Positions 35,907-45,126 of a DNA stretch of 64,000 bases are shown here, in pieces (within the stretch, counting starts at the first letter, position 1; every line of letters begins with the position of its first letter). The notes beneath the pieces are model-generated. The model was not told the origin of the DNA and did not search any database. It was given only the letters and a program-made list of their open reading frames with translations. The stretch lies in the NCBI RefSeq assembly GCF_001183985.1, contig NZ_LFZW01000001.1:4155431-4219430 (forward strand), read 5' to 3'. Both the position numbers and the translations under genes were made by a program. Source of the DNA: Peribacillus loiseleuriae (GTDB taxonomy: Bacteria > Bacillota > Bacilli > Bacillales > DSM-1321).

Positions 35907-36569
35907 ATGTCGATGAAGAAAGACGAAGAGCAAAATCTTGGTTCCTTGATCAAAACATTGTTAAGGACGCGCTCCCTTTCCATGCGAAAGCTAAGTATGC
36001 TAACAAGTATTGATACCACGACAATATCCCGAATAGCCAATAATAAACAAAAAGCAAAACCATCTCATTTACAACTGTTCGCACATCATTTAGGTATTCC
36101 TTTGGTCACATTAATACAGGCGGCTGGATACAATGTTGAACTACAGGAAAAGAACTCTCCTTCTGATTTGTCTATTTCAATCGATACAATCCAAGAAATT
36201 CTTGTCTCTTCTAATCATTTAGATTCTCAATTTAACCTAGATCAAATTCATCATGAATTAGCGAAGTATGAACAATTTGCTCTTACAAAAGAAGGAGAGC
36301 ATAAGATTATCGAGGAGTTTGAACGAAAGGTCGATCAAGTTAGTGGGGCAGGACCATTTATTAATGAATTAAATAATATGTACGCCAGGTATTGTGCAGA
36401 AAACATTTCGTCAAAAGAGCGTACAATCCTCGGTAGTGTTCTGTTATATTTTATTTTATCAACCGATATTATCCCCGATTACGTTTTTCCATTTGGTTAT
36501 TTGGACGATTGCTTAGCCGTTCAAATCGGATTGGATCGACTTTCGAAATTGGATAATAAACATCCATGA
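35907..36569 (+). CDS. XRE-type HTH protein with C-terminal DUF1232 domain, paralogue 2
   Basis: A 220-residue paralogue of the 33708-34361 protein with the same order: HTH (LSMRKLSMLTSIDTTTISRI, then ANNKQKAKPSHLQLFAHHLG), a helical middle, and DUF1232 (LGSVLLYFILSTDIIPDYVF, then PFGYLDDCLAVQI). Identity is high in the HTH and tail and lower in the middle, so the pair is old. ATG 35907 has AAGGAG 9 bases upstream. The last codons and the stop (NKHP) fall inside the start of a family D repeat, so the repeat supplies the C-terminus. Confidence 0.85.
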   Translation: MSMKKDEEQNLGSLIKTLLRTRSLSMRKLSMLTSIDTTTISRIANNKQKAKPSHLQLFAHHLGIPLVTLIQAAGYNVELQEKNSPSDLSISIDTIQEILVSSNHLDSQFNLDQIHHELAKYEQFALTKEGEHKIIEEFERKVDQVSGAGPFINELNNMYARYCAENISSKERTILGSVLLYFILSTDIIPDYVFPFGYLDDCLAVQIGLDRLSKLDNKHP

Positions 36570-36672
36570 GCATCTGATTCTAACTAAAACGATGTAAAAG
36601 GTTCAGGTTCTAAAAATTGCATCACCTTATGAAGGTAGCGATGCGGAGCTGACTTTTTAGAAGTCCCGCCCC
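36558..36672 (+). repeat. Dispersed repeat family D, copy 3
   Basis: It starts AAACATCCATGAGCATCTGAT inside the 3' end of the HTH-DUF1232 gene, continues GGTTCAGGTTCTAAAAATTG and CACCTTATGAAGGTAGCGA, and ends near TTTTTAGAAGTCC. It is inverted relative to 34483-34599. Confidence 0.75.
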
Positions 36673-36696
36673 TTTTCCGCAAAAAAGAATTAGCAC

Positions 36697-36743
36697 TGCC
36701 TGATTCCTATTGCAAGTAAAGTGGGAATCAGGCAATTTTTATT
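36697..36743 (+). terminator. Terminator after the HTH-DUF1232 gene
   Basis: An 11-bp stem, TGCCTGATTCC / GGAATCAGGCA, is followed by ATTTTTATT. Confidence 0.85.
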
Positions 36744-36953
36744 ACATAGCACTTCCCAAACCGCAAGTCGCCGACCTACTCTCATACTGGTTTAGAAGCT
36801 TCTATTTCCAGCCGTCCTCAACATTTTTTTAGCTGCAGCGTTTCCCTATACAGGAGCCTCACCTAACAGACCCCCTAAGAACAAGTAAACTCAAATCGCC
36901 ACATAAAAACTTTGACAAATTGTCAACACCTAATGCAAATTTTTTTACTTGAC

Positions 36954-38114
36954 TCACATATTTTCATCCCTACTGAACATATATCTTTTTGATCGCATAT
37001 TCACACTCAATACTAATCCTAACGCAATCATATTCGTTAATAGCGCACTTCCTCCATAACTCAAAAAAGGCAGAGCGATTCCAGTAACCGGCATTAAGCC
37101 AATTGTCATCGAAATGTTTTGAAAGATTTGAAAGGTGATTAACCCAATAACCCCCGCACAAATATATGTACCAAACATATTATTAGAATTAAAAGCAATA
37201 ACCGTAATTCGGTAAATGAGAATAAAATACAAACTTATTAAAATAGATGAGCCAATAAAACCAAATTCCTCTCCAACGACGGAGAAGATAAAATCCGTAT
37301 GTGCTTCGGGAATTCTTCCGCTCTGGACTTGTGTTCCCTGATTAAATCCACTTCCTCCCATACGTCCTGATCCAATTCCTAATATGGCTTGATTTAATTG
37401 ATAGCCATAGCTTGAAGCATACTCTTGTGGACTTAGCCAGCCATAAATTCTCTCCAATTGATGGGGCTTAATAACTTTTGAAAAAATTTCAAAAAAATGG
37501 TTGTGTAAATAGACGAGAAATCCAATTAAAGCTGTAAAACAAGAAGCTAAGAGAGCAATCATTTTGAATGATATTCCTGAGGTAAGAATTAAACTGAATG
37601 TGATGGCAGCAATGACAAGTGCTGAGCCTAGATCAGGCTGGACCAATATTAAATAGAACGGAATCATCGTGAGCACAACAATTTTTATTGTAGTTAGAAT
37701 ACTCTCTTTGAAGGAAAGCTCTCGTTTTGCTAACCGATGTAAAACAGTTGCTAAATAGATAAGTAAAAACACTTTCATAAACTCTGATGGCTGTAGCTCA
37801 AAAAAGCCAAAGCTAATCCATCTAGTAGCCCCGTTTTTAAACGTTCCGAAAAAATGAACGAGAATTAATAGACCGATCCCTACAGAATACAATGGGGCTG
37901 CCAATCTTTCTAGCAATTCAAAATCAAATTTCGCTACCGCTACCATTACCACAACGCCGATGAAATACCAAATCACCTGTCTTTTCACAAAATAAAAAGG
38001 GTCATGTGTTTCATATTGGCCTGATCCACTGTAAACAGCTAGTAAACTGTAAATAAATATACAGAATAAAGTAAATAACAATATAGAATCGAACTGTTGT
38101 TCCTTTTTGTTCAA
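36954..38114 (-). CDS. SEDS-family peptidoglycan glycosyltransferase (RodA/FtsW/SpoVE type)
   Basis: A 386-residue protein with about ten helices. The family motifs are seen: NGATRWISFGFFELQPSEFM, LVQPDLGSAL with the catalytic-region Asp, GSGRMGGSGFNQGTQVQSGR, then IPEAHTDFIFSVVGEEFGF, and PVTGIALPFLSYGGSALL near the end. SEDS proteins polymerise lipid II in the membrane with a class B PBP partner. It is closer to RodA in length and in the short N-terminus. It is monocistronic here, with no PBP gene beside it. The start is TTG 38114, with AGGAGTGG upstream. Confidence 0.88.
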   Translation of the reverse strand: MNKKEQQFDSILLFTLFCIFIYSLLAVYSGSGQYETHDPFYFVKRQVIWYFIGVVVMVAVAKFDFELLERLAAPLYSVGIGLLILVHFFGTFKNGATRWISFGFFELQPSEFMKVFLLIYLATVLHRLAKRELSFKESILTTIKIVVLTMIPFYLILVQPDLGSALVIAAITFSLILTSGISFKMIALLASCFTALIGFLVYLHNHFFEIFSKVIKPHQLERIYGWLSPQEYASSYGYQLNQAILGIGSGRMGGSGFNQGTQVQSGRIPEAHTDFIFSVVGEEFGFIGSSILISLYFILIYRITVIAFNSNNMFGTYICAGVIGLITFQIFQNISMTIGLMPVTGIALPFLSYGGSALLTNMIALGLVLSVNMRSKRYMFSRDENM

Positions 38115-38704
38115 TGAATTTTCACCACTCCTACAAAATTTTAAATCGACACTTCACAATTTGTTAAAGTGAGCATTGACTCTAGATTGAGGCATAAAAA
38201 AAACACGATCTTATGAAAGATGTGTACACGAATACTAGATCTAGCAATCCACAATGCTAGAGTTAGAGTATATAAACGTCCATACAATTCAGCAATCGTT
38301 GAGCTTTTGCACTATGCGGTTTAGCATGTTCCAGCTACATAAAAAACACCTTATGTCGATGGTTCCTGTTGACCCATTGGCGTCTTTGAACGTTTCTAGG
38401 AGCAGCATATCTCCAGCATAGGAGCCTCATCTAACTAAAATAATCGTCTATTCACTTATCAACTACATCCTAATTGTTACATCTAAGGTTGTCAACATTA
38501 TTTCAGGAAGTTACTCACTACAAAGCAAACATCCTATTTGAAAAGAGGCCGACAATTGCACAATCGATTCATACACCTCATCGTTCAAGTCATGCCAAAC
38601 ATTAATACCAAAACTCATTTCTAATGAGTAAATACCGAAAGTAAAATGCGTGTATCATATTAGGTATGTTTTCAAATAATTGTTGCATCTATAGTATTGA
38701 CCCA
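38115..38704. other. Intergenic stretch, nothing recognised
   Basis: About 590 bases. A weak CACGATCTT/AAAGATGTG hairpin lies near 38200. No ORF with ribosome site was found. Confidence 0.45.
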
Positions 38705-39844
38705 CTATTTATTTCTTAAATATTTTAAAGTATCTAGATGCACTTTTTCCATCAGATTTACAATTGTATCATCAACTGGAACTAGTGGTATCAATCTGTC
38801 GTTAACCGTTTTGTAAATTGGTTGCAAGGATGATTGTTTGTTTGTAACAACCCAGACACCATTCTTTTTTTTCAATGATAAATCAATGATCCCAAGATGA
38901 TTCCCCCAATAACCTGCTTGAACACCAGCTGTTCCATTGATTGTTCCTTTATCTAGATCAACACCTTTTTTAACTGATTTTAGGTCTTTGTCCGGAAATT
39001 GTAAATGACTATGTCCATAAAGAATAGCATCGATTCCTGGCACCGTACTTAAGGAATAAACAGAGTTCCCTGCTTTTTGTCTTAGTCCCTTATCCGCTTC
39101 TAGGGCTACGTGGGCAAGGGTAATAATAATATCTGCTCCCTGCTCTTTCATAATCGGAACAAAATGCTCTGCGGTTTTCTGCATGTTTTTGACCTTCAAT
39201 TCGCCATGGAAATATTCTTTATTCCATTCTGCAACAATCGGAGTTAAAAGACCAATCACACCCACTCTAACCAGATGTTTCTTTCCATTTGTATCGATTA
39301 ACTCTTTATTGATAATTGTATAAGGGATTAAAAAATTAACATCATCATCCTCACAGTCATTATGATCATCTATATAGATATTTGCATTTACATACGGAAA
39401 ATTTGCTCCTTTCAAACTCTCCCTGAGAAATCCAAGACCGTAATTGAACTCGTGGTTACCTAGTGTACCAACATCGTACTGTAACAAATTCATCACTTTA
39501 TAAACTGGATGAATATACATTTGATCAGACTTATAGCTTCTTAAGGCATATTCACCAAGAGCGTTTCCTTCGAGCGCATCACCAATATCAAACAAGAGCG
39601 TATTTGCTCTTTCCATTCTTGAAAACTTAATTAAAGAAGCAACCCTTGCAAGACCAAATTTCACCGTGCCCTTGCCCTTTTTATAGTCATAATCTAACAT
39701 ATTAGCGTGTAAATCAGTCGTTTCCATGACCCTTAATTGGATGGTTGCCTGTGATGATTCTCTTACCTTTGTACTATACAATACAGCAAGTAATAAAAAA
39801 GGTAATAAGAAGAACACTGTCAAAATCACTATCTTTCTCTTCAC
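38705..39844 (-). CDS. Calcineurin-like metallophosphoesterase (2',3'-cyclic-nucleotide phosphodiesterase/5'-nucleotidase type), lacking the C-terminal nucleotidase domain
   Basis: An extracytoplasmic enzyme of about 379 residues. GTG 39844 (GGGGTG upstream) opens a basic tip and a signal or anchor helix (IVILTVFFLLPFLLLAVLYS). The metallophosphatase motifs follow: METTDLHANM, FDIGDALEGN, TLGNHEFNYG, ITLAHVALE and ILYGHSHLQF. This is the N-terminal half of CpdB/YfkN-type enzymes. They normally continue into a 5'-nucleotidase C-terminal domain, but here the protein ends at LDTLKYLRNK, exactly where that domain would begin. It may be naturally short or truncated. It is divergent from tatC, but its signal has no twin-arginine. 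Confidence 0.85.
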   Translation of the reverse strand: MKRKIVILTVFFLLPFLLLAVLYSTKVRESSQATIQLRVMETTDLHANMLDYDYKKGKGTVKFGLARVASLIKFSRMERANTLLFDIGDALEGNALGEYALRSYKSDQMYIHPVYKVMNLLQYDVGTLGNHEFNYGLGFLRESLKGANFPYVNANIYIDDHNDCEDDDVNFLIPYTIINKELIDTNGKKHLVRVGVIGLLTPIVAEWNKEYFHGELKVKNMQKTAEHFVPIMKEQGADIIITLAHVALEADKGLRQKAGNSVYSLSTVPGIDAILYGHSHLQFPDKDLKSVKKGVDLDKGTINGTAGVQAGYWGNHLGIIDLSLKKKNGVWVVTNKQSSLQPIYKTVNDRLIPLVPVDDTIVNLMEKVHLDTLKYLRNK

Positions 39845-39880
39845 CAGTACCGCACCCCATTTTTGATAAATACGAGACAA

Positions 39881-40341
39881 TAATTTGAAATAGTTATCTT
39901 ATTGTCCCTAAATTTATCAAAAATAAAACCACCATTTCGATCTTAATTGTTCTTTGCCCTTCTTTCTATCACAAATGCTAATATATGTGCATTCGAAATC
40001 ATCAAAAAACCGGGAGAGGTTGGGGTGAAAAAAGTATTCAACGTAGCCAAAATAGTATTTTATCTTCTAGAGAATATATAAAATCCAAGAAAAAAGATAG
40101 TCAATAACTTGCTTTGATTTTATATTATGAACGTCTGATTTTGGTTATATTCGTACATTTAAAAGAACTCTTATATTTACATATCGTTCAAACAAGTCAG
40201 AACCATTACTTACCATTAAAAGACAATATTTTGAGCAATAGATAGCAATCAAATATAAAATTTGAAGCAATGAAATTAGTGGGCTATTATTCAATAAGGA
40301 AAAGACAATTATCTTTTAATAGGAAGGTGTGGCGGATTACT
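39881..40341. other. Region upstream of tatC, no TatA gene
   Basis: About 460 bases. GTG 40026 after GGGAGAGGTTGG could encode an 18-residue peptide (MKKVFNVAKIVFYLLENI), which does not look like TatA. Nothing else is seen. Confidence 0.45.
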
Positions 40342-41082
40342 TTGGTTGAAAAAAAATTTGATGTAATAGAACATCTAGATGAATTACGTAAAAGATTGAT
40401 CATTTCTGCTTTAGCTTTCTTAGTATTTCTAATTATAGGGTTTATGTATGTAAAAAATATTTATCTCTTTTTAATGGGAAATCTTGATTACAAATTGCTT
40501 ATTCTAGGACCTAGTGATATTATGTGGATCTATTTTCACATCGCATCCTTAGTAGCAATTGCAGGAACGATACCAGTTACAGCCTGGCAAGTTTGGTTGT
40601 TTGTAAGACCTGCTTTAAAATCACATGAAAGAAAAGCAGTTTTAGCCTATATACCGGGGGTATTTATTCTTTTTATTTGCGGATTGGCATTTGGCTATTA
40701 CTTCATATTCCCAAACATCCTAAGTTTTCTTATCAATCTAGGAAGCGACTTAATGACAACATCCTTCACAGCTGACAAATACTTCAGCTTTTTAATAAAT
40801 ATTACTTTGCCATTTGGTATCGCTTTCGAACTACCTCTCGTAATGATGTTTTTAACTACACTAGGAATTGTAAATCCTTATACAGTAGCTAAGTTAAGAA
40901 AATATGCCTATTTCATTTTGGTGATTATTGCTTCTATGATCTCGCCACCTGAATTTATTTCCCATATTTCAGTAGCTGTTCCATTAATTCTTATATATGA
41001 AATAAGTGTTTTCCTATCTAAGTTCGTTTATAAACAAAAGCAAAAAAGGTATAAAGTTGACAAATGCAAAAGCATTGACTAA
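40342..41082 (+). CDS. tatC: Twin-arginine translocase subunit TatC
   Basis: A 246-residue six-helix protein. The N-terminal EHLDELRKRLIIS is the TatC signal-recognition motif. Conserved P-x-x-x-W-Q-V-W-L-F-V-R-P-A-L and F-E-L-P-L-V segments follow. TatC binds twin-arginine signal peptides and, with TatA, exports folded proteins. TTG 40342 fits the family start and has AGGAAGGTG upstream. The longer frame from ATG 40270 would add an unusual 24-residue tail. No tatA is adjacent, unlike the Bacillus tatAd-Cd and tatAy-Cy pairs. No twin-arginine substrate gene is visible nearby. Confidence 0.92.
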   Translation: MVEKKFDVIEHLDELRKRLIISALAFLVFLIIGFMYVKNIYLFLMGNLDYKLLILGPSDIMWIYFHIASLVAIAGTIPVTAWQVWLFVRPALKSHERKAVLAYIPGVFILFICGLAFGYYFIFPNILSFLINLGSDLMTTSFTADKYFSFLINITLPFGIAFELPLVMMFLTTLGIVNPYTVAKLRKYAYFILVIIASMISPPEFISHISVAVPLILIYEISVFLSKFVYKQKQKRYKVDKCKSID

Positions 41083-41331
41083 TAATATAAGCTTATAATA
41101 AGTCCACAAAATAAACATTGAGTTGATTGTAGATATGATTTTAGATATATTGAAAAAACATCAACTAGGTGGTTTTTTATTATATTCAGAACAATTTCTG
41201 GATTTTTTTCCAATTTTGTGGTTTTTGATGCCATGACCACAGAATAACAAATTTCCCGTTTTTCACAACTGTAATAATAATTTAATCATTGTGTAGATCT
41301 ATTCAAGGAAATTGAAGCAAAGGATGATTGT

Positions 41332-41913
41332 ATGAATTACGAATTATTTAAAAGCATCCATAATCTATCTGGCCATAGTCAGGTATTAGATAACTTTATG
41401 GTATTTATTACGAATAATGCTATTTACATGTTTGCGTTGGCACTTTTAATTCTTTGGATATTTGGTGGTAAAACCATAAAACGTGCTGTATTATATGCCG
41501 GAGGAACAGGACTTATTGCGTTAGTCGTAAATGTTCTTATTGCTCAAATTTACTATGAGCCACGTCCATTTGTCACCCATCACGTCCAAACCTTGATTCC
41601 TCATGTTGCGGATTCTTCATTTCCTAGTGATCATTCGACAGGCGCTTTTACGATTGCAATCGCCATGTGGTTTCGTTGTAAAAACATCGGTATCCCAATG
41701 TTTATTTTAGCCCTATTAACAGGTTTTTCTCGCATCTGGGCGGGACTTCATTATCCGTTTGACGTAGTAGGCAGTTTAATTGTCGCAGTTGTCGTATCTT
41801 ATGTGATTGTAAAATTATCAAGATTATTCGATCCACTTATCAACTGGATTATTTCTACCTATGACTCGATTTTTGGCAAAAAAAACAGATCTAATAAATC
41901 TTCTCGAACTTAA
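41332..41913 (+). CDS. bcrC: Undecaprenyl-diphosphatase BcrC (PAP2 family)
   Basis: A 193-residue six-helix PAP2 phosphatase. The catalytic signature appears as YEPRPF, then SSFPSDHSTGAF, and SRIWAGLHYPFDVVGS. Length and sequence resemble B. subtilis BcrC (YwoA), which recycles undecaprenyl pyrophosphate at the outer membrane face and confers bacitracin resistance. AAAGGATG precedes the ATG, and a strong terminator follows. I could not find a clear ECF-sigma promoter in the leader. It neighbours mprF, another antimicrobial-peptide defence gene. Confidence 0.92.
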   Translation: MNYELFKSIHNLSGHSQVLDNFMVFITNNAIYMFALALLILWIFGGKTIKRAVLYAGGTGLIALVVNVLIAQIYYEPRPFVTHHVQTLIPHVADSSFPSDHSTGAFTIAIAMWFRCKNIGIPMFILALLTGFSRIWAGLHYPFDVVGSLIVAVVVSYVIVKLSRLFDPLINWIISTYDSIFGKKNRSNKSSRT

Positions 41914-41923
41914 AACTTTAAAA

Positions 41924-41964
41924 AAAGAAGGAAACGATGTAACAAGCCGTTTCCTTCTTTTTTT
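41924..41964 (+). terminator. Terminator of bcrC
   Basis: A 12-bp stem, AAGAAGGAAACG / CGTTTCCTTCTT, is followed by TTTTT. Confidence 0.92.
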
Positions 41965-42140
41965 AATTTAAGGAATATTGATAGTTAAAACCGGATAGCC
42001 TTTTTCGAATATCTAGCACCTTAATAAAGACTTACTCATTAATGCTAACTTTACGATTGAGCGGAACAAGTAAGTTTTTTGTTAATTGATAGTATGATTT
42101 TAGATATTTTCTCACTTTCACGGAAATTAAAGAAGCATGA

Positions 42141-44684
42141 CTAATGTCTCAATTTTTTCCTTTTCTTTCCAATCAATAAGGTGATTTGTGTCATAGTAAA
42201 AGGCAATGACGTTTTTTTGCGGTACGCTAAATATTTAGGTTGCCATGTATCAGCATATTTTTCTTTAAATTTTCTTAAACCGTGAAAAGAATAGAGAAAT
42301 TGCCCATGCATAAATATTTGGGAAGCTATTTTTTCACTTAAAAATGAATACTTTGAAAGCCCAACATTCGATAAAGGTGCCATCCCGATATTAAAGGATT
42401 TATATCCTTGTTCTTTTGCCCATTCAAATAATGTTAGAAAAACAAAGTCCATCGTTCCAGATGGCGCATCCTTACCAAATCGCATCAAGTCCAAAGAGAT
42501 TGTTTGTTTTTTATCATAAACCGGCATAATGTTTACAAATCCAAGAATCCTCTTTCCTTCATCTTTAACAACAGCAATCTCAGCTTTATTAAGGTAATCC
42601 TCATCAAAAAAACCGAGGGAAAAACCTTTTTCCGTTCTTCCTTGAAGCCATTCATTGGATATTCCCCTAAGTTCCTTCATTATATCTTCATCAAAAGGAG
42701 GAGCTACAATCCCAAAATGATAATTCTCTCGTTCAAACTTGTTTTTTACTGCCCTGGCTCCTTTCATTTTTTTCCCACTATATGAAAAACTGTCTAAATC
42801 AACGTAAGCTTCCTCGCCGAGCTTAAAAAAGTCATACCCGTTTTCATGAAGATAAGGAAGCATCGTGTTGCTAACCTCATAAAAAACAGGTGTAAATCCA
42901 TAAAGATCAGACGTCTCTCGGAATTCTTCTATTGCGAGAAGCATTTCATCACGTTCACCAATAGGATCTCCAAGGACCACAAGCTTGTCAGAATATATCT
43001 GATAAGAAAACATGACGTTGTTCTTTTTATTCCAATAAATATATTTATCATGTAAAAAAATTAAATGCGTTAGAACCGTTCCATTAAATTTATCTAAATG
43101 CTCCATAATTTTCCCTTCCTGAACAAGGGATGCTTCCATACTCCATTTTTTATCCCGACTTAACAAATAACCCACAATAAATAGAGACAAAGCAATAAGC
43201 AAGCCAATTAAAGCGCTATTAAATAAATCATGATAATCTTGAATCACAAAAGGCGATAATTTTGAGTTCACTTTCAATTTCGAGGAAGGTAAATTTAGAT
43301 ATCCAATTAAAACATACATGAAGGTAATCATGACGAACACCGCTATATCGAAAATCGTTTTGCCCCAGCTTAATATAAAATTTTCTCTGTAAAAACGTTT
43401 TTTGGACATTCTCAGGAGTACGATAACAATCAGAAGATACAATGCCTCTTCATAATCAAGTCCTTTAAAGAAAGAAAATAAGGCAGCCAAAAATAATACA
43501 CCCATAGTTAGCGGATACGACCGTTTCACCTTGTACTGAATACTTCGGGATAAACCGAGCAGGATAAAACCTGTTGCAACGGAGAGCTGATGCGATATAT
43601 TCATGATCGGCAAGGATAAAAATTCCTGGGCAATTTGTAACCTTCCAATAATTCCCGGTACCGCTGCTGAAAGAAGTAAAATAATGCCTGAAAAAAAGAC
43701 CAAACAGGTTAATATTACATGGCTTATTCTCACTATGACCACATTGGGAACATTGTTCCATGATTTATTCCACTTGTTCCAAAAATCTTTGATAAAGAGA
43801 AAAACTCCTACGAAAAACGGCAGGATAAAATAGCCTATACGATAAAATAGCAGTAGGACTAGCACCTTCTCATCCGGAACACCCAATGCATGGGTTCCCC
43901 AAATAAAGACTAAGTCAAAGGATCCAAAGCCCCCAGGAATCATACTGATAATACCAGCACATGAAGCAACGATAAAAATAGGGACAAGATCGTTAAAATA
44001 AATGGGGAGATTCAACATAAAACTTAATAACCAAATAACAAAGAATGCGCCTATCCATTCAAGCAAAGAAACCATGAGTAGTTTTATCACAATTCCTAAA
44101 TCAATAACTGAACCAGTTGCTTTTTTGCGTTGGATAATATGAACAATGATAAAAATCGGCCAATACATACCTACGGCTACAACGGCCCAAAAAAGCCATC
44201 TTGTATCTTGAATAAGAGGGGAATTCCTATAAGCGACAAGTACAATCCAGGAAAGCAAAGAGATACCTGTAAGTGTAAAAAGTGAAACAAAAGCAATTTT
44301 CTTCACCAGTCTTTTCCTGTCATCTTCATATTCATTATAGAAATAGGTTCTCAACGCAACTCCAACAAGACCTCCAAAACCAATTAAGTTTGAAAAGGTA
44401 TTTGCAACAAGAGACTTTTTTACCAACTCTTTTAAAGAAACTCTAATCCCTAATATTTTCACTAAAAATACATCATAAAAAACCATAGGAAATATGGAGC
44501 AAAAGGTAAGTAAAAGAACAAAGAGCGTCTTAGCAAAATGCAACTGACTTACTTCATGACGAAGTAATTGAACGTCTACGTTTCCTGTGAACTTTTTCAT
44601 TTCAAAGACGGCCAGGACTAATAAAATCAATGGAAAAATAATTTTTACAATCCTAAATATCTTTGCTTTATTAAAACGTTTCAT
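42141..44684 (-). CDS. mprF: Bifunctional lysylphosphatidylglycerol synthase/flippase MprF
   Basis: An 847-residue protein, the usual MprF size. About 500 residues form the multi-helix flippase half (from FRIVKIIFPLILLVLAVFEM through NLIGFGGLVGVALRTYFY and IPGGFGSFDLVFIWGTHALG). The cytoplasmic-face synthase half carries F-S-Y-Q-I-Y-S-D-K-L-V-V-L-G-D-P-I-G-E, RFGKDAPSGTMDFVFLTLFE and GYKSFNIGMAPLSNVGLSKY, which bind lysyl-tRNA and phosphatidylglycerol. Adding Lys to the lipid reduces binding of cationic peptides and daptomycin. It is monocistronic and convergent with bcrC. AGGTG lies near the ATG. Confidence 0.95.
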   Translation of the reverse strand: MKRFNKAKIFRIVKIIFPLILLVLAVFEMKKFTGNVDVQLLRHEVSQLHFAKTLFVLLLTFCSIFPMVFYDVFLVKILGIRVSLKELVKKSLVANTFSNLIGFGGLVGVALRTYFYNEYEDDRKRLVKKIAFVSLFTLTGISLLSWIVLVAYRNSPLIQDTRWLFWAVVAVGMYWPIFIIVHIIQRKKATGSVIDLGIVIKLLMVSLLEWIGAFFVIWLLSFMLNLPIYFNDLVPIFIVASCAGIISMIPGGFGSFDLVFIWGTHALGVPDEKVLVLLLFYRIGYFILPFFVGVFLFIKDFWNKWNKSWNNVPNVVIVRISHVILTCLVFFSGIILLLSAAVPGIIGRLQIAQEFLSLPIMNISHQLSVATGFILLGLSRSIQYKVKRSYPLTMGVLFLAALFSFFKGLDYEEALYLLIVIVLLRMSKKRFYRENFILSWGKTIFDIAVFVMITFMYVLIGYLNLPSSKLKVNSKLSPFVIQDYHDLFNSALIGLLIALSLFIVGYLLSRDKKWSMEASLVQEGKIMEHLDKFNGTVLTHLIFLHDKYIYWNKKNNVMFSYQIYSDKLVVLGDPIGERDEMLLAIEEFRETSDLYGFTPVFYEVSNTMLPYLHENGYDFFKLGEEAYVDLDSFSYSGKKMKGARAVKNKFERENYHFGIVAPPFDEDIMKELRGISNEWLQGRTEKGFSLGFFDEDYLNKAEIAVVKDEGKRILGFVNIMPVYDKKQTISLDLMRFGKDAPSGTMDFVFLTLFEWAKEQGYKSFNIGMAPLSNVGLSKYSFLSEKIASQIFMHGQFLYSFHGLRKFKEKYADTWQPKYLAYRKKTSLPFTMTQITLLIGKKRKKLRH

Positions 44685-45126
44685 ACTTATTCACCTCATA
44701 TATTTCTCCTTGCTTGCCTTCTATGGATAGCTGCATCTTATGTACGTAAAAGAAATGCTACTATTTTCAGATGTAAAAATAGTAATATAAGCTACACTTT
44801 GTATCGATGCGTGCACAAATATTCGTGTAGGAATAGACTTGTTCTATTACGGAGACCAAAATCCCAATATAAGAACGACGGTTATGTAACTAATATTTAG
44901 TCTAATAAATAGCCGTTACAAAGTGCCTATTTATAAGTTATTAGCTAATAGGTTAGGAAGTATACCAGAAACTAATTGACAGAGTCATCCATTTTACTTT
45001 AAAAGCCTTGTTCCACATAATGCCCCTTAACGGAACAAGATAATGTGTTCATTAGATTGAATAAAATTGCTTATTCCTGGATAATTATTTATATTTTTAT
45101 GCTACTATACATATATAAACGGACGT
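44685..45126. other. Divergent intergenic region between mprF and a LysE-type gene
   Basis: About 440 AT-rich bases, which must hold both promoters. No palindrome or riboswitch-like structure was recognised. Confidence 0.45.

Noticed and set aside
39881-40341. A tatA gene upstream of tatC
   Set aside because: The only short ORF (GTG 40026, 18 residues) lacks the TatA helix and amphipathic segment.
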